Shown here: positions 25,041 to 33,878 of the stretch, in pieces | Numbering within the stretch: the stretch's first letter is position 1 | How the letters are laid out: each line of letters begins with the position of its first letter | From: Ignavibacteria bacterium | GTDB taxonomy: Bacteria > Bacteroidota > Ignavibacteria > Ignavibacteriales > SURF-24 | Reading direction: 5' to 3' | DNA: 64,000 nucleotides | Assembly: GCA_025612245.1 (NCBI GenBank) | Contig: JAAXKQ010000013.1 | Span: 62,001-126,000 of the forward strand | Position numbers and translations under genes: made by a program | Notes under the pieces: generated by a model | What the model was told of the DNA's origin: nothing | The model's input: only the letters and a program-made list of their open reading frames with translations | The model's database searches: none

Positions 25041-28000
25041 TCACAATTTAAATTTAATCTTAAACTTAACCCCGTCCTTATTCGAAATTTCCAGGCTTCC
25101 GTCAATTTGATCCACCAGGTTATGCACCAGCTGAAGGCCCAGTGTGTTGGTTTTGCTTATCTCGAAGCCCCGGGGGAGGCCTCTTCCATTATCGGCAATT
25201 TCCAGGCAGGCAGAACTATCTCCATTCTGTTTTACCGAGACCGTCAGAACCCCGGAATCCACGTCATGGAAGGCATACTTAAGGGCATTTGAAATCAGCT
25301 CATTTACTATCAATCCGCACGGAATTGCAGTATCTATGGGAAGGTCAATTGAATCAATTGCAATATTAAAAGTAATTCTTTTTCCATCAGTCGTATAAGT
25401 CCTCTGCAAGTACATAACCAGCTCGGAAATATATTCCTTGAAATTAACAATGGAAAGGTCTTTGGACTGGTAGAGTCTCTCATGAATCAGCGCCATTGCT
25501 TTAACCCTGCTCCGGCTTACATTGAACGCTTCCATGAGCCTCGGATCGGTGATGTTATTTGTCTGAAGATTCAGCAGGCTTGAGATTATCTGCAAATTAT
25601 TTTTAACCCTGTGGTGTATCTCTTTAAGCAGCACTTCCTTTTCTTTCAATGAGCTGATAATCTGGTTTTCTTTTTGCTTCTGGTCGGTGATATCGGCAAA
25701 AAAGCCTACAATTGCCCTTCCCTCAGGCAGCAGCAGTTCAGCTACGCTTGCGCTAACCGGGAAAACGGAGCCATCTTTCCTCATGCCGCAGTACGTAAAG
25801 CTTTCCTCAGTCTGATCCCCTTTTACCTTCTTTAAGAGATAATTCATTACCTTTGCCCTGTCACCCGGGGCAACCCCGTCCAGGACTGAGCCTCCCTTGG
25901 GTTCTTCAGGATTGCTGTAGCCGAAAATTTTCATAAACGACCGGTTTGTAATCTGTGTCACGCCATTGACTGATATGCGTATACCGACAGGGGAATTCTC
26001 AAAGATAGTCCTGAACCTTTCCTCGCTTTCGGCTATTGTTTTCTCCATCTTCCGGCGTTCGGTCACATCGAAGAATACACAGTGTGTCTGTATAAAGTTA
26101 CCCGTATCGTCGTAGGCTACTTTACCTGAGAACTGGACGGTAATAATTTTTCCGTCCTTTGCCAGGATGTCAAATTCCCTGTCTTTTGGCATTCCTTTGA
26201 GAATAAAGTTACGGTACGATGAAGTGAAATTTTTCTTCATATCTCCGGTCAGGAAGTGTCCCATCCACTTGCCTTTTACCTCATCTTCCAGGTAACCCAG
26301 CTTTTGCAGCCATGTATAGTTTACGTCAATAATATTTCCCACTATGTCCAGCGAAAGATATCCTACAGGCGCCTTGTCGTAAAGGAGCTTGAATCTTTCT
26401 TCGCTTTCTTTCAGGACTTTTTCAGCATTTTTTGATTCGGTTATGTCTTCTTTAATGGCTATGTAGTTTGTAATAATCCCGGAAGTGTTCTTGATCGGGG
26501 AAATCACGCAATATTCCCAGTAGAGCTCATTGTTCTTTTTCTTGTTCAGGAGCTCACCCGTCCAGGTGCTCCCCTCGTTTAACCTGTCCCACAACTGCCT
26601 GTAAGTCTCAGCAGGTGTTTTGCCTGACTTCAGTATCCTGGGGTTTTGGCCAATTGCTTCCTTCATCAAATAACCGGTCGTCACACAGAACGTGGGGTTT
26701 ACGTACTCTATGTTTCCATCCAGGTCAGTAATGACGATTGAGACCGGGCTTTGTTCTACCGCAACGGAAAGTTTCTTCAGCTGGTCTTCCACCAAGATCC
26801 TTTCCTGCATCTCTTTTTGCAGGTTCTTTTCAACCGTTTTTAAATCCTTTGTTCTTCCGGATACAATTTCCTCCAGCTTCCGGTTTTCATGTTCCAGAAC
26901 TTCCGAGGCTTGCTTTAAGAGCGTAATGTCGTGGCTCATTCCAACCGTTCCTGCTACCTGGCCCTCCTTGTTGAAAATCGGTACTTTTATCGTTTCATAG
27001 AGCCTTTTATTGCCATTTTTATCCATTATGAACTCTTCCACACCAAGCTCTTCTCCCGATTTTAGTACTTTAAGATCGTTTGCCATAAAAGCCCGTGCGA
27101 ATTCCGGTTCCCATATTTCAAGATCCGTTTTATTCATAATCTCTTCTTTTGGCATATTGCACATGGAAGCAAAGATTTTGTTTACGGCCTTATACCTGCC
27201 GTTACAATCCTTCATCCATGCCATATCGGGAATTGCATCCAGAAGCACGTTACGGACTTCAAGAAGCTCATAGTGCATTTTACTCAGCTCTACCAGGTCC
27301 TCGTCCGATTTCTTAATTTTCAGGTTCAGCTTTTCTTCTTCCGAACTATGAATTTCATTTTCCCTTGCAATTGCAAGGATGTCTGCAATAGAAACAAGAA
27401 ATGCCTCCTCTTCGGTCCACCATTTTCTCAGCTTCCGGCTCCCGCAGATAATTGCGCCGATGTATTTGTTTTCAACCATCATCGGAATGATCATTGCAGA
27501 GTTCAGTCCAGATGGAAGATAGCTTCCTTTTAGTATTCCAAAAGTACTGCTGACCTCGTTTATATTGTCAATGATTATGGAATTGCCTGAGAGCAGGTAT
27601 TCAAGGCCCGACCTGCCAATGCCTTCCAGAACGCAGTTTTTCCCGCTGCTCTGTCCGTTAAGCCTGCAGTCGTTGCTGCAGATTTTCTCGTCTTCAAAGC
27701 ATATCCTCATCTCTTCAATTTCCAGGACCCTTGAAATATCACCTGCAACTGCTTTTGTCAGTTCCGAAAGCTTTGTGTTCTTTACGACCAGCTTTATGAA
27801 CTTGCTGAGCATCTGGTTTGCAAGGAATCTCTTGTTATTTCTCTGGCTGAGTTCTTCCCTTACCCTATCGTTCTTTTTTCTTTCTATTGCATAGATGAGT
27901 GATTTCCAGAGGGATTCTTCCGTAATATGATTTTTGGACAGGTAATCACTTGCGCCATAGCTCAGTGCGGTTTTACCAAGATCGATGTCGTTATTGCCGG

Positions 28001-28247
28001 TCAAAACCACTACCGGGATGTCACTGCCGTATGTATTCAGCTTTCGCAGGGTCTCCAGTCCAAAGGAATCCGGAAGGTTCAGATCCAGAATTATCACTTC
28101 CGGCGGGTCTTCCGACAGGCTTTTAATTCCGCCTGCAAGCGTGGAGGAATGCCGTATACCTTCGAGGGAAATATAGTCCGAAAGGTAGGCCTGTATTAAA
28201 TTAAAGTCGGGTTTATTATCTTCAATAATTAAGATCTTTTTATCCAT
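25041..28247 (-). CDS. large multi-sensor histidine kinase: receiver-GAF-PAS(x4)-HisKA_2-HATPase
   Basis: A soluble protein of about 1068 residues. The receiver comes first (PPEVIILDLNLPDSFGLE), then GAF (about 155-310, containing the Cys-rich ICSNDCRLNGQSSGKNC), a PAS (AIPDMAWMKDCNGRYKAVN), a coiled coil, and three further PAS domains (VITDLDGNIEYVNP; GYLSLDIVGNIIDVNY; GIRISVNGVTQITN). The kinase core is of the HisKA_2 type with EIHHRVKNNLQIISSLLNLQ. The Cys cluster in GAF is unusual and could bind metal or sense redox state (inference). I place the start at the ATG at 28247; one at 28271 is also in frame. It ends 15 bp before the next kinase gene. Confidence 0.92.
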   Translation of the reverse strand: MDKKILIIEDNKPDFNLIQAYLSDYISLEGIRHSSTLAGGIKSLSEDPPEVIILDLNLPDSFGLETLRKLNTYGSDIPVVVLTGNNDIDLGKTALSYGASDYLSKNHITEESLWKSLIYAIERKKNDRVREELSQRNNKRFLANQMLSKFIKLVVKNTKLSELTKAVAGDISRVLEIEEMRICFEDEKICSNDCRLNGQSSGKNCVLEGIGRSGLEYLLSGNSIIIDNINEVSSTFGILKGSYLPSGLNSAMIIPMMVENKYIGAIICGSRKLRKWWTEEEAFLVSIADILAIARENEIHSSEEEKLNLKIKKSDEDLVELSKMHYELLEVRNVLLDAIPDMAWMKDCNGRYKAVNKIFASMCNMPKEEIMNKTDLEIWEPEFARAFMANDLKVLKSGEELGVEEFIMDKNGNKRLYETIKVPIFNKEGQVAGTVGMSHDITLLKQASEVLEHENRKLEEIVSGRTKDLKTVEKNLQKEMQERILVEDQLKKLSVAVEQSPVSIVITDLDGNIEYVNPTFCVTTGYLMKEAIGQNPRILKSGKTPAETYRQLWDRLNEGSTWTGELLNKKKNNELYWEYCVISPIKNTSGIITNYIAIKEDITESKNAEKVLKESEERFKLLYDKAPVGYLSLDIVGNIIDVNYTWLQKLGYLEDEVKGKWMGHFLTGDMKKNFTSSYRNFILKGMPKDREFDILAKDGKIITVQFSGKVAYDDTGNFIQTHCVFFDVTERRKMEKTIAESEERFRTIFENSPVGIRISVNGVTQITNRSFMKIFGYSNPEEPKGGSVLDGVAPGDRAKVMNYLLKKVKGDQTEESFTYCGMRKDGSVFPVSASVAELLLPEGRAIVGFFADITDQKQKENQIISSLKEKEVLLKEIHHRVKNNLQIISSLLNLQTNNITDPRLMEAFNVSRSRVKAMALIHERLYQSKDLSIVNFKEYISELVMYLQRTYTTDGKRITFNIAIDSIDLPIDTAIPCGLIVNELISNALKYAFHDVDSGVLTVSVKQNGDSSACLEIADNGRGLPRGFEISKTNTLGLQLVHNLVDQIDGSLEISNKDGVKFKIKFKL

Positions 28248-28760
28248 AATCCGTTCAAATTCTTTTAACACTCAAATACTCAAATCACGCGTATTCTTTA
28301 ATTGGTCGTGTATTTTTTTTTGTAAACTCTGCCGGCAGTTTTTCTCACGAATTCTTCTAAAAATGAAGCATCCCAGGTGCCAGCCGGCTCTTCTTTTCTA
28401 AATCTGCTTTTATAAATGAATTTGGGTTAAAAACTGAATTTTGCTTCCCGTAAGAAGCATTGAATGCAATTTCCTGACGAATTGAATTTTTCCCCGGACA
28501 GGAATTCAGAACTGTCGCTATCACTATACGTATAGTTAAGTCCTAAATTATCGGCATATTTTTGCAGAATTCAATATGCAGCACCTGGAAAATCCTGTAA
28601 GGAATATTCTGATTTTTTTGTAAGGTTTTCCTTACAAAATCTTATTGCATAATTCACGGAAAAAGCCCGGGAGGGGTGAATTCGTGCGATGTTTTTTAGT
28701 TTTAAGTTTTTTAGTTAAATTTGAAAGACTAAAGCTAAAGGAAATTAAAGAAGGACAAAT
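28248..28760. promoter_or_regulatory. divergent regulatory region between kinase operon and orphan mlaE
   Basis: About 510 bp, AT-rich and without a convincing reading frame, lie between divergent genes, so it must contain two promoters. TTTTGTAAGG-TTTT-CCTTACAAAA (28616-28639) is a perfect 10-bp-arm inverted repeat. A second TGTAAGGA lies at 28596-28603. ACTATACGTATAGT (28523-28536) is a perfect 14-bp palindrome, of which a few are expected by chance. None is followed by a T-run, so operator is more likely than terminator. Confidence 0.45.
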
Positions 28761-29534
28761 GTGCTAAAGAATTTTGCAGGAAATTTCGGCAATAAGATTC
28801 TGAATTTCTTTGAAGAGGTAGGCCAGTTTTTTAATCTTCTCTTTGGAATTATCAGGTTTTTCCCATCCATTATCAGGAGCCGTAACCTTGTGCTTTTTCA
28901 GATGGAGCACATAGGCGTAAATTCGCTTCCCCTTGTACTGATTATTGCCACTTTTACGGGAGCCGTTGCAGCCTGGCAGGCCGCATATCAGCTTAGCGGC
29001 GTAGCTCCGCTTTCATTTCTGGGGACAGCAACCAGCCGCGCAATTATTACAGAGCTTGGCCCTGTTCTTACGGCAATCGTAATCGCAGGACGTGTAGGAG
29101 CATCCATTGCAGCCGAACTTGGATCCATGAAAGTAACCGAACAGATTGACGCGCTTGAAACTATGGCCATAAGCCCCGTACGGTATCTTGCGATGCCCCG
29201 CTTTGTAGCTTCAGTTCTAATGATGCCCGTACTTGTAATTTTTGCCGACGTCATTGCCGTCCTGGGAGCCTACGTAATTTCAAACTTCTTCTTGGGAGTC
29301 TCATTTGCAGTGTTCTTCCAGTCGGTTAAAAGATATTTTGTCTTCAGCGATTTCCTTTTCGGACTCACCAAGACGGTCATTTTTGGCGGTGTAACGGCAC
29401 TTCTGGGCTGCCACATAGGGTTCAGGACAGAAGGAGGCGCAGAAGGCGTGGGGCTTTCAACAATCCGCTCTTTTGTGCTTTCTGCTGCACTTATACTCAT
29501 TCTCGACTACGTACTCTGGACGCTGATGTTTTAG
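28761..29534 (+). CDS. MlaE-family lipid ABC permease, orphan copy
   Basis: A 257-residue membrane protein of the MlaE family, the permease of MCE-type phospholipid transporters. The family core is clear: ATSRAIITELGPVLTAIVIA, GRVGASIAAELGSMKVTEQ, IDALETMAISPVRYLAMPR and a C-terminal GAEGVGLSTIRSFVLSA. The start is GTG at 28761, with AAGGA five bases upstream. Unlike the copy at 38594-39388, it has no ATPase or MCE gene beside it. It must work with subunits encoded elsewhere or borrow MlaF. Its stop lies 7 bp from that of the convergent phosphatase gene. Confidence 0.92.
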   Translation: MLKNFAGNFGNKILNFFEEVGQFFNLLFGIIRFFPSIIRSRNLVLFQMEHIGVNSLPLVLIIATFTGAVAAWQAAYQLSGVAPLSFLGTATSRAIITELGPVLTAIVIAGRVGASIAAELGSMKVTEQIDALETMAISPVRYLAMPRFVASVLMMPVLVIFADVIAVLGAYVISNFFLGVSFAVFFQSVKRYFVFSDFLFGLTKTVIFGGVTALLGCHIGFRTEGGAEGVGLSTIRSFVLSAALILILDYVLWTLMF

Positions 29535-29541
29535 AAACATA

Positions 29542-30672
29542 TTACAAAAGGACGTGCTTTTCCTGGGAAGCAGCTTCACTGAGTCTTTTCATTATAACAA
29601 GAGTCGTATCATCCCCCGGAAGCGCAGAATTCCGGAACTCCTCAAGTTCTCTTATTATGCTTTCCTGAATGAGTGAGGCGCTAAGGTGTGCGTTTTTTTC
29701 AATTATGCTCCTGAGGCGCTCCTCGCCGAAAAAATTCCTTTCCTTGTCCATAGCTTCCGTAAGCCCGTCGGTATAGAAAACGAGCACGTCTCCGGTTTCA
29801 GTCGTAATTGCAGTCTCTTCGAGTACCCTGTCGAATATTCCTCCGTCGCAGAGCCCTACCCCCATGCCTACAGGGGTGACGTTTTCAGCTTTCTTTTCTC
29901 TGGCCCTGTAATGCAACAAAGGCGTGTGACCCGCCCTGGAAAAAGAAATTTCACACTTACCCCTTTCAAGCGAGGCCATGGAAACGGTAAAGAAGCTCTC
30001 GGGCTTCAAAACATTCTGCAGGCTTTTATTTAGGGCTGTAAGTATTGCTTTGGTGCCATAACAGGTGTTCGACAGGTGTCTTAATATTGCCTGAACCTGT
30101 ACCATATAAAGTGCAGCCCCCATTCCCTTGCCCGATATATCCCCAATTACTATGTACATTCTCTCTTCCTGATTCTCCGGGCAGATAAAGTCGTAGTAAT
30201 CGCCCCCGACTTCTCTTGCCGGTTCGGAATAGCAGGCTATGTCGAACAAGCTGTTCTCAGGGGCATGCCTGGGCATCAGGTCCGTTTGGATTTCGCGTGC
30301 CACGGCCAGCTCATCTTTTGCCGTAAGCTTGTCTGCAAGTTCAAAGGCAATGAGCAGATTTACCATAAAAAAGCCAAGGACGGCCCAGTTCCACATTCCG
30401 CCAAACCATCCTGCAATGAAGAAAACTACAGCCATTGAATAAACCAGCCTTCGGGCTGGAGACATTTTGAGCAGGAACTCAATAAACAGATTCCGGAGAA
30501 AAAGGAAACTCCTTTCAATTGAGTTACGGCTGTTCTCGGGCATCTTCATTCTCCGCACATAAAAGTCGTATACCTCCGGAGTATCTCTTTTTATCAGCTT
30601 TTCCACTTCCTTCATGCTCAGGTCGCTGGTATAGATTTCATAAATGCGGTTTAAGGCACGCCATCTGGCCAA
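29542..30672 (-). CDS. PP2C-type (SpoIIE/RsbU) serine phosphatase with membrane segments
   Basis: A 376-residue protein. The N-terminal ~80 residues are soluble and helical, two adjacent hydrophobic segments follow at about 93-130, and the C-terminal SpoIIE phosphatase domain runs from about 145. Metal-site motifs are visible: REVGGDYYDF, VIGDISGKGMGAALYM, SRAGHTPLLHY, FYTDGLTEAMD and LPGDDTTLVIM. Such phosphatases usually dephosphorylate STAS antagonists in partner-switching systems. A STAS protein is encoded 9 kb away (20215-20487), but no RsbW-type kinase is in view, so the partner is unknown. Confidence 0.92.
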   Translation of the reverse strand: MARWRALNRIYEIYTSDLSMKEVEKLIKRDTPEVYDFYVRRMKMPENSRNSIERSFLFLRNLFIEFLLKMSPARRLVYSMAVVFFIAGWFGGMWNWAVLGFFMVNLLIAFELADKLTAKDELAVAREIQTDLMPRHAPENSLFDIACYSEPAREVGGDYYDFICPENQEERMYIVIGDISGKGMGAALYMVQVQAILRHLSNTCYGTKAILTALNKSLQNVLKPESFFTVSMASLERGKCEISFSRAGHTPLLHYRAREKKAENVTPVGMGVGLCDGGIFDRVLEETAITTETGDVLVFYTDGLTEAMDKERNFFGEERLRSIIEKNAHLSASLIQESIIRELEEFRNSALPGDDTTLVIMKRLSEAASQEKHVLL

Positions 30673-30907
30673 ATTTACTTCTCCGAAATATTAATTACTT
30701 TTTTACACATTAGTTAAGACGGATTGAAAAGCCGTATTGTTCCTCTGAAGCCGATAAATCAGCAATAAATATAATGAAGAATTTTCTGATGAAAAAATGA
30801 TGGGAATAACGTAACTGCCCCCTGCTACTGCAAAAAAAAGATACACAAAAAAGCAGCCTTTGACTTTTAATGATTTTTTTATTGAGAAATGGATGAAAAC
30901 ATTTACT

Positions 30908-31570
30908 TTATGACTTTACTTTTTCGCCGCCGCGCACCTGTGAATTTCTGATTTTCACGTAATTGCGCTGGAATTCGGGAAATCCTTCCGAAAGGCTTTC
31001 AACAAAATTATCTATGAAATTATAAAGCATCTTGTCGGCCTCTGCAAAAAGGCTGTTCATTGCAACAAGAGAACTGCTGGAAATAAGACTAAAGAACCTG
31101 TCCTCTAAAAGAAGCGCAAACTTTTCAGTCTTGTACTTCATTGTCTGAAGTGTATGAAGAGTTATTTCCTGTCTCCTCATCCTTGCCATATACTTCTCAG
31201 CCAGCCTAATGATTAAAATGGACTTTTCAATGAGCTCCCTGTCCTGTGTCCTTACAATCTGACTGTATGTTACTCTTGTTGTGGATTTAAGCGCACTGTC
31301 ATGAGTTTCCTTTGCATAGTTGTGGAGCGAAGAGATTACCGGAAGAAGCAAAAGCATAAGGTCATCCTTGGCTTTGGATACCTGAAGCGATTTCTCAAGA
31401 GATTCTGAGGAAATCTCCCTCTGCTTGCATTTGATTTCTTCTGTAAGCTTTCTGAACTTCGAGATGGCCCACATAAAAGCTCTTATGTTTGACGCAATTT
31501 CTCTATTATCGTCCAGATAAGACAGAATTACTGTATAAAGCTCTAATTTTGCTTTTTCGCTCCCACTCAT
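30908..31570 (-). CDS. hypothetical helical protein
   Basis: I do not recognise this 220-residue protein. It has no signal peptide or membrane segment and is predicted by composition to be all-helical. Ser-rich turns (SLISSSSLVAMNSLFAE) and a basic C-terminus (GGEKVKS) are visible. The stretch SKAKDDLMLLLLPVISSLHNYAKETHDS could form a long amphipathic helix. It stands alone on the minus strand between the phosphatase gene and the low-complexity gene, with about 235 and 273 bp of empty sequence on either side. Confidence 0.75.
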   Translation of the reverse strand: MSGSEKAKLELYTVILSYLDDNREIASNIRAFMWAISKFRKLTEEIKCKQREISSESLEKSLQVSKAKDDLMLLLLPVISSLHNYAKETHDSALKSTTRVTYSQIVRTQDRELIEKSILIIRLAEKYMARMRRQEITLHTLQTMKYKTEKFALLLEDRFFSLISSSSLVAMNSLFAEADKMLYNFIDNFVESLSEGFPEFQRNYVKIRNSQVRGGEKVKS

Positions 31571-31629
31571 ATAGCTAAGGTTCCTTATGCGGTTTTATTT
31601 TAGGTTAACTTAAAAGAATAGTTATATAT

Positions 31630-31668
31630 GGAAGTAAACTGAAGGATTTTCACCTCCAATTTACTTCC
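31630..31668 (-). other. inverted repeat downstream of the low-complexity gene
   Basis: GGAAGTAAA (31630-31638) pairs with TTTACTTCC (31660-31668), with a near-complementary GAAGG/CCTCC inside. It lies between the stop of the low-complexity gene and the start of the helical unknown, 60 bp upstream of the latter. No T-run follows, so it may be an operator rather than a terminator. Confidence 0.35.
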
Positions 31669-31843
31669 TTCTGCAACAAAGGACAGGATGGAATCAAGTT
31701 CAGGAAGGATTGTTTCATACCGGTCAACCGCAAGTATAATGCAACCGGCAGATATAAAACCGAATATCCTTTGGTTCTTTCCTATCCTCTTTCATCAAAA
31801 TAAAATTAAGAACAATTACTCCTTTTCAGTGCTCAGAGTGTCT

Positions 31844-33283
31844 TTATTTTGTACCCGATTTATTCTGATCACTTGAACTGTTGTTGTCGTAACCACTGTT
31901 GTTACTGTTCCTGCTCTGACCGGTATCCTGACTTGTATTTGTATTGTTTCCGCCACCCTGCGTTCCATACATGCCGGTGCTGGTGCCTGAGCCGCTGCTG
32001 CCGGTATTCATCTGTGAATTGGAGCCAGAGCTGTTACCGTTATCTCTGCTTGAGCCTGTATTGGAGTTTGTACCGGTACTTGTAGAGCTCTTTTTGCTCT
32101 TGGAGGATTTTTTGTGCTTCTTGCTGTGTGTTGTACCCGTATCGCTCATAGTAGAAGAACCGCTCTTACCGCTTTTCATGGATGTTCCGCTCTGGTTTGT
32201 GCTGCTGCCTGTATTATCGTTCATCGATCCGGTATTTGAGCCTGAGCCCGAAGAAGTGCTGCTCTTGCTTTTTGAGGATTTCTTATGATGATGCTTCTTA
32301 TGAGTAGTTGTCTTTGTCGTATCACTTGAATAAGAAGATCCGTTTCTGTCCTGACTTCTTACAGAGGAACCTGTGGTCTGGCTCTGATCGCTGCTGCTTG
32401 AATTTTCATTCATTGATCCTGTATTTGAGCTCGAAGTGCCTCTTGACTTTGTACTCCTCTTATGCTTTTTGGTGTGAGTTGATTTGGACGTATCGCTCGA
32501 AGAGGAACCCATGCTCTTGCCGCTTCCCATGGATGTACCGGAAGAACCCGTTGAGCTTCCCGATTTATTCTTGGAGCCGCCCGACTGATAGCCGGTATTG
32601 TCATCAGTACTTCTGCTTGTGCCGGTGTTGTCTCGCCCGGAGTTATCCTGGTTGTATGATCCGTTATTGGAGTCTGTTCCTGATCTTCTTGTAGTGTCAG
32701 TGCCCGAAGGAGTGCCCCAGCCACTGCCGGTACCAGTCCCGGTCCCTACTCCAGTGCCGGTCCCTGTACCCATTCCGCCAGTGCCAGTGCCCGTTCCGGT
32801 ACCCATTCCACCTGATCCGGTTCCGCCAGTGGTGCCCGGAGTACCGGTGCCGCTAGTACCTGTTCCGGTGCCCGTTCCGCCAGTACCAGTACCGTATCCT
32901 GTACCGCTGCGTGATCCGCCCGTGTTATTATCTGTTCCTGTATTGCCTCTATTGTATGAGGTATCCCTGCCTGTACCATTATTATTGTCCCAGCCGGAGC
33001 CGCTTCTATTGTAAGAAGTATCTCTGTTTGTGCCGGTATTATTATTGTCCCAGCCCGATCCGCTCCTGTTGTAAGAAGTATCTCTGCTGGAACCGGTATT
33101 ATCTCTATTGTAACCGCCGGTCTGGCTGCCTGTATTGTTCGTGGTATCTGTACTGTAAGTAGAGCTATCCCTTGTGGTATTGCCCGTATTGTCGTTCTGG
33201 GCGAAGGAATACTGGGAGATAAAGACCAGCGATGCCGAAATGAACAAAATATTTAGTTTAGAGATAAGCTTCCTCATCTTCAT
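31844..33283 (-). CDS. secreted low-complexity Ser/Thr/Gly/Asn-rich protein with Lys/His blocks
   Basis: A 479-residue protein that I cannot assign to a family. After a signal peptide ending near SQYSFAQ (residue 29) it is almost free of hydrophobic residues and has no Cys. Residues 67-113 hold three copies of a DTSYNRSGSGWDNN-like unit. Residues 127-188 are a Gly-Thr tract. Residues 264-400 hold three ~58-residue repeats, each with SDT, a Lys/His-rich block (270-281, 328-340, 386-398) and SNTGS. AAGGTGG precedes the ATG. The small membrane protein gene is 75 bp upstream on the same strand. A disordered surface, matrix or polyanion-binding protein is possible; nothing confirms it. Confidence 0.8.
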   Translation of the reverse strand: MKMRKLISKLNILFISASLVFISQYSFAQNDNTGNTTRDSSTYSTDTTNNTGSQTGGYNRDNTGSSRDTSYNRSGSGWDNNNTGTNRDTSYNRSGSGWDNNNGTGRDTSYNRGNTGTDNNTGGSRSGTGYGTGTGGTGTGTGTSGTGTPGTTGGTGSGGMGTGTGTGTGGMGTGTGTGVGTGTGTGSGWGTPSGTDTTRRSGTDSNNGSYNQDNSGRDNTGTSRSTDDNTGYQSGGSKNKSGSSTGSSGTSMGSGKSMGSSSSDTSKSTHTKKHKRSTKSRGTSSSNTGSMNENSSSSDQSQTTGSSVRSQDRNGSSYSSDTTKTTTHKKHHHKKSSKSKSSTSSGSGSNTGSMNDNTGSSTNQSGTSMKSGKSGSSTMSDTGTTHSKKHKKSSKSKKSSTSTGTNSNTGSSRDNGNSSGSNSQMNTGSSGSGTSTGMYGTQGGGNNTNTSQDTGQSRNSNNSGYDNNSSSDQNKSGTK

Positions 33284-33358
33284 AAAACCACCTTGCCTTT
33301 GTTATTAAATCGTATCTTTGTATTTCACACATGAATTAATGATTTAATTAACCGGATG

Positions 33359-33508
33359 CTATACGATGCTTCTTCCACGCACAAGGCTGATGATTGCTAG
33401 TATTATGGCGGCAACAAGCAGTATATGAATAAATCCGCCAAGCGTGTAAGAGCTAACCATTCCTATGAGCCACAGTACCAGAAGGATGGCGAAAATCGTC
33501 CACAACAT
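33359..33508 (-). CDS. small membrane protein, lmo0937 family
   Basis: A 49-residue protein: MLWTIFAILLVLWLIGM, then VSSYTLGGFIHILLV, and a second hydrophobic segment ending LVRGRSIV. Two membrane segments separated by a Gly-rich turn match the lmo0937-family small proteins found in many bacteria, often near stress genes; their function is unknown. A strong AGGAGGAATGT sequence precedes the ATG at 33508. It is probably co-transcribed with the low-complexity gene 75 bp downstream. Confidence 0.85.
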   Translation of the reverse strand: MLWTIFAILLVLWLIGMVSSYTLGGFIHILLVAAIILAIISLVRGRSIV

Positions 33509-33878
33509 ACATTCCTCCTTTGTTAGCAGAATTTTAATTGCTTAACATACGGTTAATTATACAACACTTATGAACTTAACATAATCCCTACACAGCTGGT
33601 ATAGGTCAATTTCTGATATTGTTGTAGGCAAACATAGAGGTATTCTGTAGTCTATTTTTTAACATTAATTGTAAGACTTTAACCGACAAAAAAGGATATT
33701 TTATTCGTTTTTGAGCAAAATAAGGCTTCTCTTTCAAAAAGAAATTAACCGTTCAGCACTCATAAAAGTATTGGGTATTTCAAGGGAAAAGATAAAACAA
33801 AAAAAAGCAGGCACACGGTTTATTTTCCACGTGCCTGCTTTATAAAACTGCGGGCTTTAAGCCGAGAGGTTGCCGGAT
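33509..33878. other. intergenic region between small membrane protein gene and uvrA
   Basis: About 370 bp of AT-rich sequence. It contains the uvrA terminator at 33804-33841 and presumably the promoter of the small membrane protein gene. I see no reading frame or repeat otherwise. Confidence 0.5.
33804..33841 (-). terminator. rho-independent terminator of uvrA
   Basis: AAAGCAGGCAC (33804-33814) and GTGCCTGCTTT (33831-33841) form a perfect 11-bp stem. On the minus strand the stem runs into a long T-rich tract ending TTTTGTTTT. It lies 38 bp past the uvrA stop. Confidence 0.85.

Noticed and set aside
28523-28536. Perfect palindrome ACTATACGTATAGT as a stand-alone operator
   Set aside because: About four perfect 14-bp palindromes are expected by chance in 64 kb, so alone it is not significant; mentioned only with its neighbours.
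31688-31876. Plus-strand 62-residue frame with AAGGA before its ATG
   Set aside because: It overlaps the 3' end of the low-complexity gene, has no family features and its composition is not protein-like.
32700-32960. GT/GC-rich repetitive DNA that at first looks like a satellite or CRISPR-like array
   Set aside because: The repeats are imperfect, lack constant spacers and encode a continuous Gly-Thr tract of the low-complexity protein on the minus strand.
32598-33014. Plus-strand 138-residue Pro/Val-rich reading frame opposite the low-complexity gene
   Set aside because: It is a mirror of the Gly-Thr coding tract; there is no ribosome-binding site, and the minus-strand gene has a signal peptide and a good AAGGTGG.
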